Shown here: one piece after another, positions 6,413-14,406 of the stretch
Layout: each line of letters begins with the position of its first letter
Position numbering within the stretch: the stretch's first letter is position 1
Assembly (NCBI GenBank): GCA_964520475.1
Contig: CAZFNS010000014.1
Span: forward strand, 1 to 37,455
DNA from: Ruminobacter sp964520475
GTDB lineage: Bacteria; Pseudomonadota; Gammaproteobacteria; Enterobacterales; Succinivibrionaceae
Length of the DNA stretch: 37,455 bases
Direction of reading: 5' to 3'
Notes under the pieces: model-generated
Told to the model about the DNA's origin: nothing
Seen by the model: the letters and a program-made list of their open reading frames with translations, nothing else
Database searches by the model: none
Program-made: the position numbers and the translations under genes

Positions 6413-7786
6413 ATGAAGATTAATTGGCTTCCGTTAGCAGCAGGTGTTGCTTTTGCCGCGGGTACAGTAACCGCTTCAGCCGTTGACTTCCATGGCTACG
6501 CCAGAGCGGGCGCCCAGCTTAACTTTGACGGTGGCGAGGTTTACTGCCTCGGTACCGGCGCCGACGGCCACAAGGTAGGTCGTCTCGGTGACGAGTGCGA
6601 CACCTATGCCGAACTTGCCCTGACCCAGGAACTCTACAACAAGGCCGGTTCGAAATTCTCCATCAACACCCTGGTAGCTTACGGCACCACCGAAGGCATC
6701 CGGGACCTGCAGGGCGACTCCTGGCAGGGCGTAGGCGCTGACCCGTCGAAGCCCGCCGGCGACCCGTGGTCCGGTCAGCGTACTTCTCTCCGTGAGCTGT
6801 ACTCCAAGTATGACACCGACCTCGGCTACTCCATCTGGGCCGGTAAGAGGTTCTACCAGAGAAAAGATATCCACATCATGGACTTCTACTACCTGAACAA
6901 CTCTGGTTACGGTGCCGGTATCGAGAACATTGACCTTACCTTCGGTAACACCAAGCTCGGTAACCTGAACTTCGCCGTCATCAAGTGGGCCAACGACGGC
7001 ACCGCCGATTACAACCGTAACGTCTACAAGATCGACGCCCGCTGGAACGCGATTCCGGTCGGCTTCGGTACCCTGGACGCTTCCGTAATCTACGCGTTCC
7101 CGGCCATTTCCGAACAGTCCAGAACCGCCACCGGCAGCGACAGGCGCACCACCCAGGCTGACTCGGGCGTGCTGATCACCTTAGACCACGGCTACGGCAA
7201 CGGCTTCTTCGACGGCAACCTCCAGCTGATGAACCACTTCGTACTGCAGTGGGGTACCAACGGTTTCGGCTACGTGGGCGCCTACAAGAACCACGCCGGC
7301 GACAACTACACTCCGGACATCAAGCTTCAGGGTACTCGTCTGATCGACTGGGGTACTTTAGACTGGGGTAACTTCGGTTTAGGCTATAGCTTCCTGTGGG
7401 CTTACCTGAACAGCGGCGACGCTCACAAGTTCTGCGCCTCCTGGACCTACACCCGCTCCGGATGGGAATACAGCATCGTATTACGTCCCGAGTACAAGTG
7501 GACCGAGTACACCCGTACGACTCTTGAGTTAGGCTACTCGCAGATGAAGACCACCGGCTGGGTAACCGACGAGTCCATCGAGAACCCGGATGCCTTCAAG
7601 GTCACCCTGGCTCAGCAGTTCACCCCGGGTAAGGGCTTCTGGACCCGTCCGGCCATCAGGTTCTACGCTTCCTACATCACCGGTGACCAGTTCTCCGACA
7701 GCTGGTCGGTCGGTTACTCGAACAAGAACGACGACGGCGACGACTACCAGTTCACCCTCGGTACTCAGGTTGAAGCCTGGTGGTAA
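6413..7786 (+). CDS. lamB: Maltoporin (LamB family), copy 2
   Basis: Trimeric 18-strand outer-membrane channel for maltose and maltodextrins. The protein has 457 residues, close to E. coli LamB. The signal peptide is 1-23 (cleavage after ASA), and the mature N-terminus VDFHGYARAG and the IWAGKRFYQRKDIH segment match LamB closely. A Cys pair flanks the first long loop, and the C-terminus ends in an aromatic pair (EAWW), the usual sorting signal of outer-membrane barrels. The SD GAAGGGA is followed by ATTATT and the ATG. Codons are rich in GGT, CGT, GTA and TTA compared with copy 1 and with neighbouring genes, suggesting selection for high expression. A dedicated CRP-like promoter and a perfect terminator flank it, so it is probably monocistronic. 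Confidence 0.95.
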   Translation: MKINWLPLAAGVAFAAGTVTASAVDFHGYARAGAQLNFDGGEVYCLGTGADGHKVGRLGDECDTYAELALTQELYNKAGSKFSINTLVAYGTTEGIRDLQGDSWQGVGADPSKPAGDPWSGQRTSLRELYSKYDTDLGYSIWAGKRFYQRKDIHIMDFYYLNNSGYGAGIENIDLTFGNTKLGNLNFAVIKWANDGTADYNRNVYKIDARWNAIPVGFGTLDASVIYAFPAISEQSRTATGSDRRTTQADSGVLITLDHGYGNGFFDGNLQLMNHFVLQWGTNGFGYVGAYKNHAGDNYTPDIKLQGTRLIDWGTLDWGNFGLGYSFLWAYLNSGDAHKFCASWTYTRSGWEYSIVLRPEYKWTEYTRTTLELGYSQMKTTGWVTDESIENPDAFKVTLAQQFTPGKGFWTRPAIRFYASYITGDQFSDSWSVGYSNKNDDGDDYQFTLGTQVEAWW

Positions 7787-7828
7787 CAGTCCTAAGGACT
7801 TTGCCTAAAGCAGCTTAGTCAAGCGGAA

Positions 7829-7859
7829 GGAGAAAGAGAAATCTTTCTCCTTTTTTTTT
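7829..7859 (+). terminator. Intrinsic terminator of lamB copy 2
   Basis: Nine-base-pair stem GGAGAAAGA / TCTTTCTCC closed by a GAAA tetraloop and followed by nine T residues (7851-7859). Confidence 0.95.
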
Positions 7860-8199
7860 GTCTGACTGTCGTCTTCGCGAAGGCCGGCCCGCCGGGATTT
7901 TTACCCGCGGGTTCGGGCGCCGGGAGAGGACGGGGCCGGGGGCTTTTTGCCGGCGGAAAGGGGTCTTTTTCGGCCCGCGGCCGGCGGCCCGCAGAGCCCG
8001 GACGGCGCACGGGAGCGCGGTTCCGGGCGTCAGTCTTTTTTTTAAATGTGTGAGCGCCGTATTGTTTTGAACGAGAAAAGAGGCGTTTTGTTCTTAAAAA
8101 TATGAAAAGGCTTTGATATTCACGATATCGCGATTGATAAAAAACTTTTCTTGGGCCATTATGTGCTTAGTCTGATCCGAAACTGAGGGGAGTTCGATT
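7860..8199. other. Intergenic region between lamB copy 2 and the DUF3545-like gene
   Basis: GC-rich to about 8030, then AT-rich. No gene or tRNA is visible. A plausible sigma-70 promoter for the next gene is TTGATA (8113-8118), a 17-base spacer and GATAAA (8136-8141). Confidence 0.5.
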
Positions 8200-8409
8200 A
8201 TGAGTGATCCTAACGGCGAGGCTGCGGCTGCGGAACTGTCGGCGGCGATTGAGGGGACGGATAACGGAACCAAAGTCAAAGCCAGGGAAAAGAAAAGCCG
8301 CTGGCGCGACATTGAGCGCATCACCCGCAGGTTGAGACTGATCCGCGACTTGAAGGAAATCAACCCGGAATTCGATCCGTATTCCCACGACGAGTTCATG
8401 CAGTTCTGA
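8200..8409 (+). CDS. Small charged protein, DUF3545-like
   Basis: 69-residue protein with no signal peptide or membrane segment. The N-terminal 28 residues are Ala/Glu-rich, followed by a very basic helix (KVKAREKKSRWRDIERITRR) and an acidic end (PEFDPYSHDEF). The WRDIE...LIRDLKEI core resembles the gammaproteobacterial DUF3545 family, whose function is unknown. The SD GAGGGGAG is strong and the ATG clear. It has its own promoter and terminator, so it is a monocistronic unit. The family assignment is from memory of the core motif and is moderate. That the gene is real is well supported. Confidence 0.7.
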   Translation: MSDPNGEAAAAELSAAIEGTDNGTKVKAREKKSRWRDIERITRRLRLIRDLKEINPEFDPYSHDEFMQF

Positions 8410-8500
8410 TTCGATCGTCCGATCCTTCGCGGAACGCGTCCCCAAAGCAGCGCTTAAGAACTACGGTTCCTGAGCCGGGTCGGTTTCCGCCCTCAGCTTC

Positions 8501-8525
8501 TTCTCCGTCCGGAGAATTTTTTTTT
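8501..8525 (+). terminator. Intrinsic terminator of the DUF3545-like gene
   Basis: TTCTCC (8501-8506) / GGAGAA (8511-8516) with a GTCC loop and nine T residues. Confidence 0.85.
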
Positions 8526-8612
8526 GCGCGAATAAAATTTCCCGAAGCGGCGTCCCGGCGCGGGATTGCCGCGTCCGCCCGTCCGGGGCCGCGGGTCCGC
8601 CGCGCGGCGCGG

Positions 8613-8936
8613 CTAACCGCCGCCGAACAGATCGTCGAGTTCGCGGATGGCCCGCAGCAGTTCCCGGTGTTCCCGGAGCCGGCCCCGGTAGACGACGGCC
8701 GCGTACGGGAAGATCCTGACCTCGCGGGGCAGGGGGCCCCGGCTCGCGACGATGGCGCGGAACCTTTCGATCAGCACGTACCTCAGCCAGACGTGAAATT
8801 CCATCGCGTCCATGCCGAACGGGACGCCCGAGGCGAAAGCTTCCTCGTCCGGCCGCGCGGCGTCCCAGAGCCCGAGCCGCTTCAGTTCCGTTTCGATGCG
8901 CCCGATTTTTTCTTCGACCCTCAGGTATTCGTTCAA
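8613..8936 (-). CDS. yqcC: YqcC-family (DUF446) protein
   Basis: 107-residue protein matching the YqcC family along its length: an N-terminal helix, the PFGMDAMEFHVWLRYVLIERF core (E. coli has PFFMDTMEPLEWLQWVLIPRM), PLPREVRIFPYA and a C-terminal LDDLF. The molecular role is not established. The start chosen is a TTG at 8936-8934 because it lies seven bases after a GGGGAG SD and gives the family length (E. coli YqcC is 109). The open frame continues upstream, but that part is low-complexity and unlike the family. It converges with the DUF3545-like gene. Confidence 0.85.
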   Translation of the reverse strand: MNEYLRVEEKIGRIETELKRLGLWDAARPDEEAFASGVPFGMDAMEFHVWLRYVLIERFRAIVASRGPLPREVRIFPYAAVVYRGRLREHRELLRAIRELDDLFGGG

Positions 8937-9086
8937 TGCGCCGCTCCCCGGGCTCCGTCCGTCCGGAGCCCGTTTCCCATTATATCCCGAACCGGGCGCG
9001 CGCCGCGGGTTAATTTCGCCGCGCCGGGACCGGGCGCCGCGGGGACCCGGGCCCGCGCCTAAAAAAATAAAACGGCAAAACAAATT

Positions 9087-9115
9087 CTGAAAAATACTCT
9101 CTTATGAGTTAGAAT
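9087..9115 (+). promoter_or_regulatory. malM promoter
   Basis: CTGAAA (9087-9092), a 17-base spacer and TAGAAT (9110-9115) in a short AT-rich island. The predicted start is about 20 bases before the SD GGAGG of malM. Confidence 0.6.
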
Positions 9116-9139
9116 AAACAAATCATAACCGGAGGATAC

Positions 9140-10276
9140 ATGTTCAAGTTTGTTCTTTCCGCGGGGCTCCTCGCCGCCTGCGCTGTATTGTCGAACGGCT
9201 GTTCTCAAGTTAAAGATATTTTTTTGAAGCCGTCCCCCTCCTTCCTTTCGATGGAGGAGGCCAACGAGCAGATTGCCGAAGCGGAACCGTGCTGCGGGGG
9301 CGACATATTCAACGGTCAGATCATAAACGTGACCAAGTCGTTCGAGAAAGAGTTTCTTTTCGACATCAAAGAAGCCCAGGCGTTTAATTTCCCGACGGGC
9401 AAGAGTTTCTTCAAGATATTCCAGATCCCCATCAACACCACGTACCTGAGCGTTCAGGTCGAGTCGGCCATAATCAACACCACCTTCAAACCGAGGATCG
9501 ATTTCTACAACGGCTCCAGACGGCTCATAAGCACGGTCAAGCCCAACGCGTTCAAGTACCGGGAAAGCCCCATCAGCGACGGCACGCTCAGCACCAAGAT
9601 AATCATCAACAACGCGTCGGCCCAGCCGGGCCGCGAGCTGGCGTACATGGTCGTCTACACGACTTCGGCGGAGCTGTCCCAGTCGACGCCGATCATGCAT
9701 CCCGCGGTCAAGAGAGCCAAGGCTCTGCAGCTCGACGTTCCCGACATGCCGGACATGCTGATTCCGCACTCGCCGATCGGGGCCGTGACGATCGGCTTCA
9801 ATTTCCGGCACGACGAGACGAGCACCACGGACAACCTCCTCAGTTATCTCGACGGCCCGCTGATCGGGGGACCGCTCACCGGAGCCCTGGGCATAGGGGG
9901 AGAGGAATCGAACCGGCAGGAGGACGTCGTGCTCGCGTCGGGCGAGGTTTATTCCGTCTCGTCGCAGCGCGAGGGCACCACGGCGGTCATCTCGACCGAC
10001 AGCAAGGGCAATTCGCTGGTAAACTCCAGCGACATCAGCGGCACCAATCTCGAGAGGGCCGGCAGCTCCAACCTCACGTTTGCGGGCGACGCGGAAAACA
10101 AGCAGTCCCTGCCTCCCATGATGAAGGAGACCGAGGACATGTATAACAATATGATCAAGGAAGCGGTGAAAGCCGGGGACTTCGAAAAGGCCCTCAAACT
10201 CGTCTCCGAGGCGCAGAGAGCGGGTTCCGAGAGCGCCCAGCAGGCTTTCATCGACGCCGCCAAAGATCACAAGTAA
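9140..10276 (+). CDS. malM: MalM-like maltose operon periplasmic protein
   Basis: 378-residue exported protein with a MalM-type architecture. The C-terminal about 45 residues (ETEDMYNNMIKEAVKAGDFE, then KALKLVSEAQRAGSESAQQAF) match E. coli MalM closely. The middle also carries MalM-like segments (VVYTTSAELSQST, PDMPDMLIPHSP). MalM is a periplasmic maltose-regulon protein of unclear role. Residues 1-20 are a signal sequence with Cys at 14 (LAAC) and 21 (SNGC), so it may be a lipoprotein; the exact lipidation site is uncertain. It is about 70 residues longer than E. coli MalM. In E. coli malM follows lamB directly. Here three kilobases and two genes lie between. The SD GGAGG and start are clear. 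Confidence 0.88.
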   Translation: MFKFVLSAGLLAACAVLSNGCSQVKDIFLKPSPSFLSMEEANEQIAEAEPCCGGDIFNGQIINVTKSFEKEFLFDIKEAQAFNFPTGKSFFKIFQIPINTTYLSVQVESAIINTTFKPRIDFYNGSRRLISTVKPNAFKYRESPISDGTLSTKIIINNASAQPGRELAYMVVYTTSAELSQSTPIMHPAVKRAKALQLDVPDMPDMLIPHSPIGAVTIGFNFRHDETSTTDNLLSYLDGPLIGGPLTGALGIGGEESNRQEDVVLASGEVYSVSSQREGTTAVISTDSKGNSLVNSSDISGTNLERAGSSNLTFAGDAENKQSLPPMMKETEDMYNNMIKEAVKAGDFEKALKLVSEAQRAGSESAQQAFIDAAKDHK

Positions 10277-10280
10277 CCGC

Positions 10281-10310
10281 CGGGCGGGTTTCCGCCCGCC
10301 GCGGTCTTTT
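10281..10310 (+). terminator. Weak terminator-like hairpin after malM
   Basis: CGGGCGG (10281-10287) / CCGCCCG (10292-10298) with a GTTT loop, then CCGCGGTCTTTT. The T-run is short and displaced, so read-through into the next gene is likely. Confidence 0.4.
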
Positions 10311-10324
10311 CGGAGGGTGTTTTT

Positions 10325-11455
10325 ATGCACCGGATACAACCAGTAGGATGCACCTTGTGGAAAAGGTACATGCTGGCGTCTTATCTGCAGGCCTTCGGCC
10401 CCGCGCTCGCCGACAGCGCCGTCGCCGCCGCGGCGGAGCGGCGGGGGGAGGACCCGGCCGCCGTCCCGGACGACGACTCGCCCGTCTTCCTTTTCTGGGC
10501 CTCCAGACTCAAACACCCCAAGATCGGCGCCCGGTTCGAGCAGATCAGGGCGGAGGGGAAGCCGTTCATTCTGGCCGAGGACGCCTTCATCAGATCCAAC
10601 GGCCTCGGCAGCGATTTTTACTATCCCTATTCCCTGGCTTTCGACTGCTCCGGGATCTACTACGACGCCACGGCGGAGTCGGATCTGGAAAAAATCCTGC
10701 GGGACATAAAGAACGTCTCCTGCTACGACGACGTCATGATCCGGGCCCGCAACCTGATTGACTTCATCGCCGCGAACCGCGTCACCAAGTACCGGCAGGG
10801 CGGTTCCCCGGCCGCCGTGCCCGAGATCGAGGAGATCAGGGGATCCGCGCCCGGCCGGAAAGTGCTGCTGGTCGTCGGACAGGTCGACGACGACGCCTCG
10901 ATCCTCAAATCGGGCTGCGGCTTCGACAGCCTGGGCCTGCTCAAAGCCGTGCGGGAAAAGAACCCGGACGCCTACATCGTCTTCAAGATCCACCCGGACA
11001 TCCTGAGCGGGAACAGGGGCGACGCCGCGGCGCGCGACCCCGGGCCGCTCGCCGGGGAACTCGCCGATCTGGTGTGCGCCGGACAGTACGAAACGCTTTC
11101 CCTCGCCGCCGCCGCGGACGAGGTTCACACAATCAGCTCGCTCGCCGGGTTCGACGCCCTGCTGAGGGGCAAAAAGGTCTGCACCTACGGCCTGCCGTTC
11201 TACGCGGGCTGGGGCCTCACCGAGGATCTGCAGCCCTGCGAGCGCCGGAACTCCGTCGGACTGACCCTGGAGGAACTCGTCGCCGGGGCGCTCCTGCTCT
11301 ATCCGAAATATTATTTCTGGGAAAAGAAAAGAGCGAGCCGGGCCGAGGAGATCTGCGCCTTCCTGACGCGCAGCCGGCCGAGCCGGAGGAACAATATTCT
11401 CTACGGGTACCGCTTCATCCGCAGAAAGATCCTGGGACTTTTCTGGCGGCGTTGA
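10325..11455 (+). CDS. Single-module KpsC-type beta-Kdo transferase (C-module-like)
   Basis: 376-residue GT-B-like protein resembling the C-terminal module of KpsC, which adds beta-(2-7)-linked Kdo to the poly-Kdo linker of ABC-transporter-dependent capsules. Diagnostic stretches are EDAFIRSNGLGSDF (85-98), GIYYDATAESDLE (110-122), GQVDDDASI (185-193), FKIHPD (220-225) and DEVHTISSLAGFDALLRGKK (265-284) with GLPFYAGWGLT (289-299). E. coli KpsC carries two such modules in one chain of about 675 residues; only one is present here. It is cytoplasmic, with a basic C-terminal tail that may contact the membrane. SD GGAGGGTG. It follows malM by 48 bases and precedes the KpsS fusion gene. The assignment of this module as C-type rests on motif comparison. 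Confidence 0.85.
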   Translation: MHRIQPVGCTLWKRYMLASYLQAFGPALADSAVAAAAERRGEDPAAVPDDDSPVFLFWASRLKHPKIGARFEQIRAEGKPFILAEDAFIRSNGLGSDFYYPYSLAFDCSGIYYDATAESDLEKILRDIKNVSCYDDVMIRARNLIDFIAANRVTKYRQGGSPAAVPEIEEIRGSAPGRKVLLVVGQVDDDASILKSGCGFDSLGLLKAVREKNPDAYIVFKIHPDILSGNRGDAAARDPGPLAGELADLVCAGQYETLSLAAAADEVHTISSLAGFDALLRGKKVCTYGLPFYAGWGLTEDLQPCERRNSVGLTLEELVAGALLLYPKYYFWEKKRASRAEEICAFLTRSRPSRRNNILYGYRFIRRKILGLFWRR

Positions 11456-11463
11456 AATAAGGT

Positions 11464-11491
11464 TATAATAATTTTATTTTTGTGTTAAAAT
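11464..11491 (+). promoter_or_regulatory. Promoter elements before the kpsS fusion gene
   Basis: An AT-rich patch holds a perfect TATAAT (11464-11469) and, 22 bases on, an extended -10 TGT-TAAAAT (11483-11491). The predicted leader to the ATG at 11643 is about 145 bases. No matching consensus -35 was found. Confidence 0.4.
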
Positions 11492-11642
11492 TGTGTAACG
11501 GGGAGGTTTACGGGCGCTCCGCCCGGAACCCCGCGGGAGGGGAAGTCGGCCGGCATATTCGCGTACCGGCCCGTCAGCCGGCTCCCGGCCGCGCCGCCGC
11601 GGCGGACCGGTATCTCGGCAGATTTTAATAAGACAAGCGAAC

Positions 11643-14072
11643 ATGACAGAAAACCGCGGCGAGGCGAAAAACATCGTCCATGCCTCCAAAGGGATCAAAC
11701 CGAACCAGACCGACAAATCCGGGGCCGCGAGGCACCCCGGCCGGAAGTCGGCCCGGTCGTTTTTGTTTCTCCAGGGCCCGCACGGTCCCTTCTTCCACAC
11801 CTTCAGCGAGGAGCTGCGCCGCCGCGGCTTCGCTTCCCGCACCGTGGCCCTCAACGGGGGCGATTTGCTGAACCGGCGCTTCCGCGCCGACGCCTTCACC
11901 GGCAGCCTGGACGAATGGAGCCTGTACCTGCGGGACGAGATCGCCCGGTACGGCGTGACCGACGTCGTCCTCTACGGGGAGAGGCGCCCGTACCACAGCC
12001 CGGTCAGGGCTCTCGCCGAGATTTTCCAGGTGCGCGTGTGGGTGTTCGAGGAGGGCTATATCCGCCCGGGCTGGGTGGTGCTCGAGAAAAACGGGGTCAA
12101 CGCCAACTCGTCCGTCCCCCGGATCTACGAGGGCGCCCTCAAGCTCCTCAAAAGCATGAACGGCCGGAAGGAGACCGCCAAGTTCCTCAGCCGGGAGTTC
12201 GGGCTCAGGGAGCAGGCGGTGGACACGGTCCCGCTGCCGAACCCGATGCGGCACCGCGTGTTCCTGGCCATCAACTATTACACCGGCATCCTGTTCCTGA
12301 CCCCGTTCTTCTTCTGGTTCTTCTGGCACCGCCCGCACAAGGTCTGCTACGAGATCTCCGGCTGGGCGCTGCACGCCCTGAGGGGCATGATCCACGGCGA
12401 GGACGACCTGGCCGCAATCGCCCGGCTCAGGGAGAGCGGCCGCAGGTACTTCATTTTCCCGCTGCAGCTGTCCACCGACGCCCAGATCGTCTGCGCGTCC
12501 CCCTTCCGGGACGTGCTCGAGTCCATCGAAATCGTCTGCAGCTCGTTCAAGCGGTGCGCCGATCCGGACACGGTGCTGCTCATCAAGCAGCATCCCCTGG
12601 AAAGCTCGTTCCTGAACCTGCGCAGCTACACGAACAATCTGGCGCGGGCCCTGGGCATCGAAGACCGGGTCGTCTTCATCGCCGAGGGCACCAACGAGCT
12701 CGTCGCGCCGGCCGCGGGCTGCGTCGTCGTGAATTCGACCATGGGCATCCTGGCCCTGATGAGCTCCCGTCCCACCATCGCCCTCGGCAGCGCGATCTAC
12801 TGCGGGGAAGGCCTGGCGGTTAAGGGGTTCATGGATTCGATCATGAAGGTCGACATGCCCAAGCTCGACGCCTTCTGGACGAATCCCGTTCCCCCGCAGC
12901 CGAAGCACGTCGATCTGCTGGTTAAGATCCTCAACAAGCACGCCTGCGTGGAAGGGAACTTCTACACGGACGAGGGCATCGAGACGACCATCCTCAACTC
13001 CATGGAGAGGATGGGCATAGGCGGCGTCCGCCACGCGGTCATCTTCAGCAAGGGCATTTCCCGGATCCGCAACCTCGACCTCTTCCTCGACGGCCTGGAG
13101 GAGAAGACCGCGGTCGGCTGGGGCAACAAGAAAACCGCGCGCAAGGCCATGGATTATGCGGCCGCGCGCGAACTGCCGTACTGCGCCCTGGAGGACGGCT
13201 TCATCAAGACCTACGCGACCGACTTGCCGGAATACGCGCTGGACCGCTATGATTTCCTGTCCATGGTCGTCGACCGGCACGGCATTTTTTACGATCCCTT
13301 CTCGGGCTCGGATCTGGAGCGGTACCTGACCGACACTTCGTGGTTCGACGGGGAACTGCGGGAGAAAACCGTCTCCCTGCTGCGGCGGCTCAACGATCTC
13401 GGCATCAATAAGTACAACCCGTCCGGCGAAGCCCCGGCGGCGCTGCCCGAGGACGCCGATCCCGGGAAGTGCGTGCTGCTCGTCGACCAGACCCGCAACG
13501 ACACCTCGGTGCTCCGGGCCGGGCTCGGAACCGGCCGCAACGCGTCGTTCGAGGTCATGCTCAGGACGGCCCTCGCGGAATACGGGCCCGGGCGCGTGTT
13601 CGTGAAGGCGCACCCGTTCGCCCTGGCCAAGGGGCGCCGGACCTACCTCGGCCCCAAAAAGCTCAAGGGAACCGGCGCGCGGCTCCTCGGCCCGGGCGCG
13701 GCCCCCCCGGAGTTGCTGCGGCGCTTCGCCGGCGTCTGGACCGTGTGCTCGTCGATGGGGCTGGACGCGCTGATCGCCGGAGCCCGGGTAAGGTGCTTCG
13801 GGCTGCCTTTCTACTACGGCTACGGCCTGACGGAACGGGAGGAGGAACTGGCCGCCTTCCCGTATTACGAAGACGCGGTGACGCGCGTCCGCGCGAACCG
13901 GGGCGGCAAACGGGCGGGCGCGGGCTTCGCGCCCCTCACCCTCGAGGAACTCGCCGCCGCCTGCTACTACCGCTACTCGGTGTTCGTGAACCCGTTCACC
14001 CGGAAGAAGACCGGCCCCGAGGAGATCGTCGATCTGATCGCCCACGTGCGGAACCTGTCCGCGAAAAAGTAG
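11643..14072 (+). CDS. KpsS-KpsC(N-module) fusion, capsule linker Kdo transferase
   Basis: 809-residue two-part protein. Residues 39-445 are KpsS-like: FLFLQGPHGPFF (40-51), LYGERRPYHSP (110-120), FEEGYIRPGWVVLEKNGVN (135-153) and QHPLESSF (316-323). KpsS adds the first Kdo to lyso-phosphatidylglycerol. Residues 465-805 match the N-terminal module of KpsC: EDGFIK (517-522), VDQTRNDTSV (614-623), VKAHP (654-658), VCSSMGLDALIAGARVRCFG (701-720). That module adds beta-(2-4) Kdo. A hydrophobic FLTPFFFWFFW stretch lies near 218-228. In E. coli KpsS and the dual-module KpsC are separate proteins. No frameshift joins the halves; the frame is continuous. The SD is weak. The kpsMTED exporter genes are not in the window. 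Confidence 0.88.
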   Translation: MTENRGEAKNIVHASKGIKPNQTDKSGAARHPGRKSARSFLFLQGPHGPFFHTFSEELRRRGFASRTVALNGGDLLNRRFRADAFTGSLDEWSLYLRDEIARYGVTDVVLYGERRPYHSPVRALAEIFQVRVWVFEEGYIRPGWVVLEKNGVNANSSVPRIYEGALKLLKSMNGRKETAKFLSREFGLREQAVDTVPLPNPMRHRVFLAINYYTGILFLTPFFFWFFWHRPHKVCYEISGWALHALRGMIHGEDDLAAIARLRESGRRYFIFPLQLSTDAQIVCASPFRDVLESIEIVCSSFKRCADPDTVLLIKQHPLESSFLNLRSYTNNLARALGIEDRVVFIAEGTNELVAPAAGCVVVNSTMGILALMSSRPTIALGSAIYCGEGLAVKGFMDSIMKVDMPKLDAFWTNPVPPQPKHVDLLVKILNKHACVEGNFYTDEGIETTILNSMERMGIGGVRHAVIFSKGISRIRNLDLFLDGLEEKTAVGWGNKKTARKAMDYAAARELPYCALEDGFIKTYATDLPEYALDRYDFLSMVVDRHGIFYDPFSGSDLERYLTDTSWFDGELREKTVSLLRRLNDLGINKYNPSGEAPAALPEDADPGKCVLLVDQTRNDTSVLRAGLGTGRNASFEVMLRTALAEYGPGRVFVKAHPFALAKGRRTYLGPKKLKGTGARLLGPGAAPPELLRRFAGVWTVCSSMGLDALIAGARVRCFGLPFYYGYGLTEREEELAAFPYYEDAVTRVRANRGGKRAGAGFAPLTLEELAAACYYRYSVFVNPFTRKKTGPEEIVDLIAHVRNLSAKK

Positions 14073-14077
14073 CCCCG

Positions 14078-14097
14078 GCGGGGCGGATCCGCCCCGC
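14078..14097. repeat. Perfect 20-base palindrome after the kpsS fusion gene
   Basis: GCGGGGCGGA followed by its exact reverse complement, five bases after the stop codon. No T-run follows, so it may act as a Rho-independent pause or mRNA 3' stabiliser. Confidence 0.5.
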
Positions 14098-14291
14098 GTC
14101 CCGCCCGAAAAGCGACAAAACATCCCCGCGTATCCGTTTCCGCCCGCCCCGCGTCCCGGGGCCCCCGATCTGTGATCGCCGATCAAGGCCGGAAAAAAGA
14201 TCTAGATCCTTAAATATTTTTGGGTTACCATATTATTGTGAAATCGTTACCAGCAGATGTTAATGATTTTTCTTCATAGTAATATAAATTT

Positions 14292-14366
14292 GGTATACAT
14301 ATAAATTGAGAGTTTATAGCCATACCGGCGGATATGATCCTCAGCGTCATATCCGCTTTTGTTTTT
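14292..14366 (+). ncRNA. Structured pheA leader or small RNA: two hairpins, second an intrinsic terminator
   Basis: Hairpin 1 (14292-14326): GGTAT pairs with ATACC and, inside it, TATAAA pairs with TTTATA around a TTGAGAG loop. Hairpin 2 (14328-14356): GCGGATATGA pairs perfectly with TCATATCCGC, followed by TTTTGTTTTT. Starting from the predicted promoter at 14283 the transcript would be about 70 bases and end before pheA. It could be an attenuator for pheA or a free small RNA. No Phe-rich leader peptide is present, unlike E. coli pheL. Confidence 0.6.
14328..14366 (+). terminator. Intrinsic terminator/attenuator before pheA
   Basis: Perfect ten-base-pair stem (14328-14337/14347-14356), nine-base loop and a T-rich tail at 14357-14366, ending 40 bases before the pheA start. 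Confidence 0.85.
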
Positions 14367-14406
14367 CCGGGCGGTGAAAAACCGCGGCCGCGGGGACATG
14401 ATCGAA

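Larger units (their letters stand above)
14098..14406. other. pheA upstream region and leader
   Basis: About 310 bases without a supported gene. It changes from GC-rich to AT-rich near 14200 and holds a 13-base palindrome TGATCGCCGATCA (14173-14185), a likely -10 TATAAA (14283-14288) with a weak -35 TTAATG (14260-14265, 17-base spacer), and two consecutive hairpins. Confidence 0.55.

Noticed and set aside
8010..8045. GGTTCC-like T-arm sequence near a T-run as a possible tRNA
   Set aside because: No acceptor, D or anticodon stems could be paired around it.
11625..14186. 853-codon minus-strand open frame across the kpsS fusion gene
   Set aside because: High G+C leaves long antisense frames open. 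The + strand product has KpsS/KpsC motifs throughout; the antisense product is Arg/Gly/Val-rich with none.
14257..14304. Short ORF beginning MLMIFLHSN as a pheA leader peptide
   Set aside because: It has only one Phe codon and no SD, and it starts upstream of the likely transcription start.
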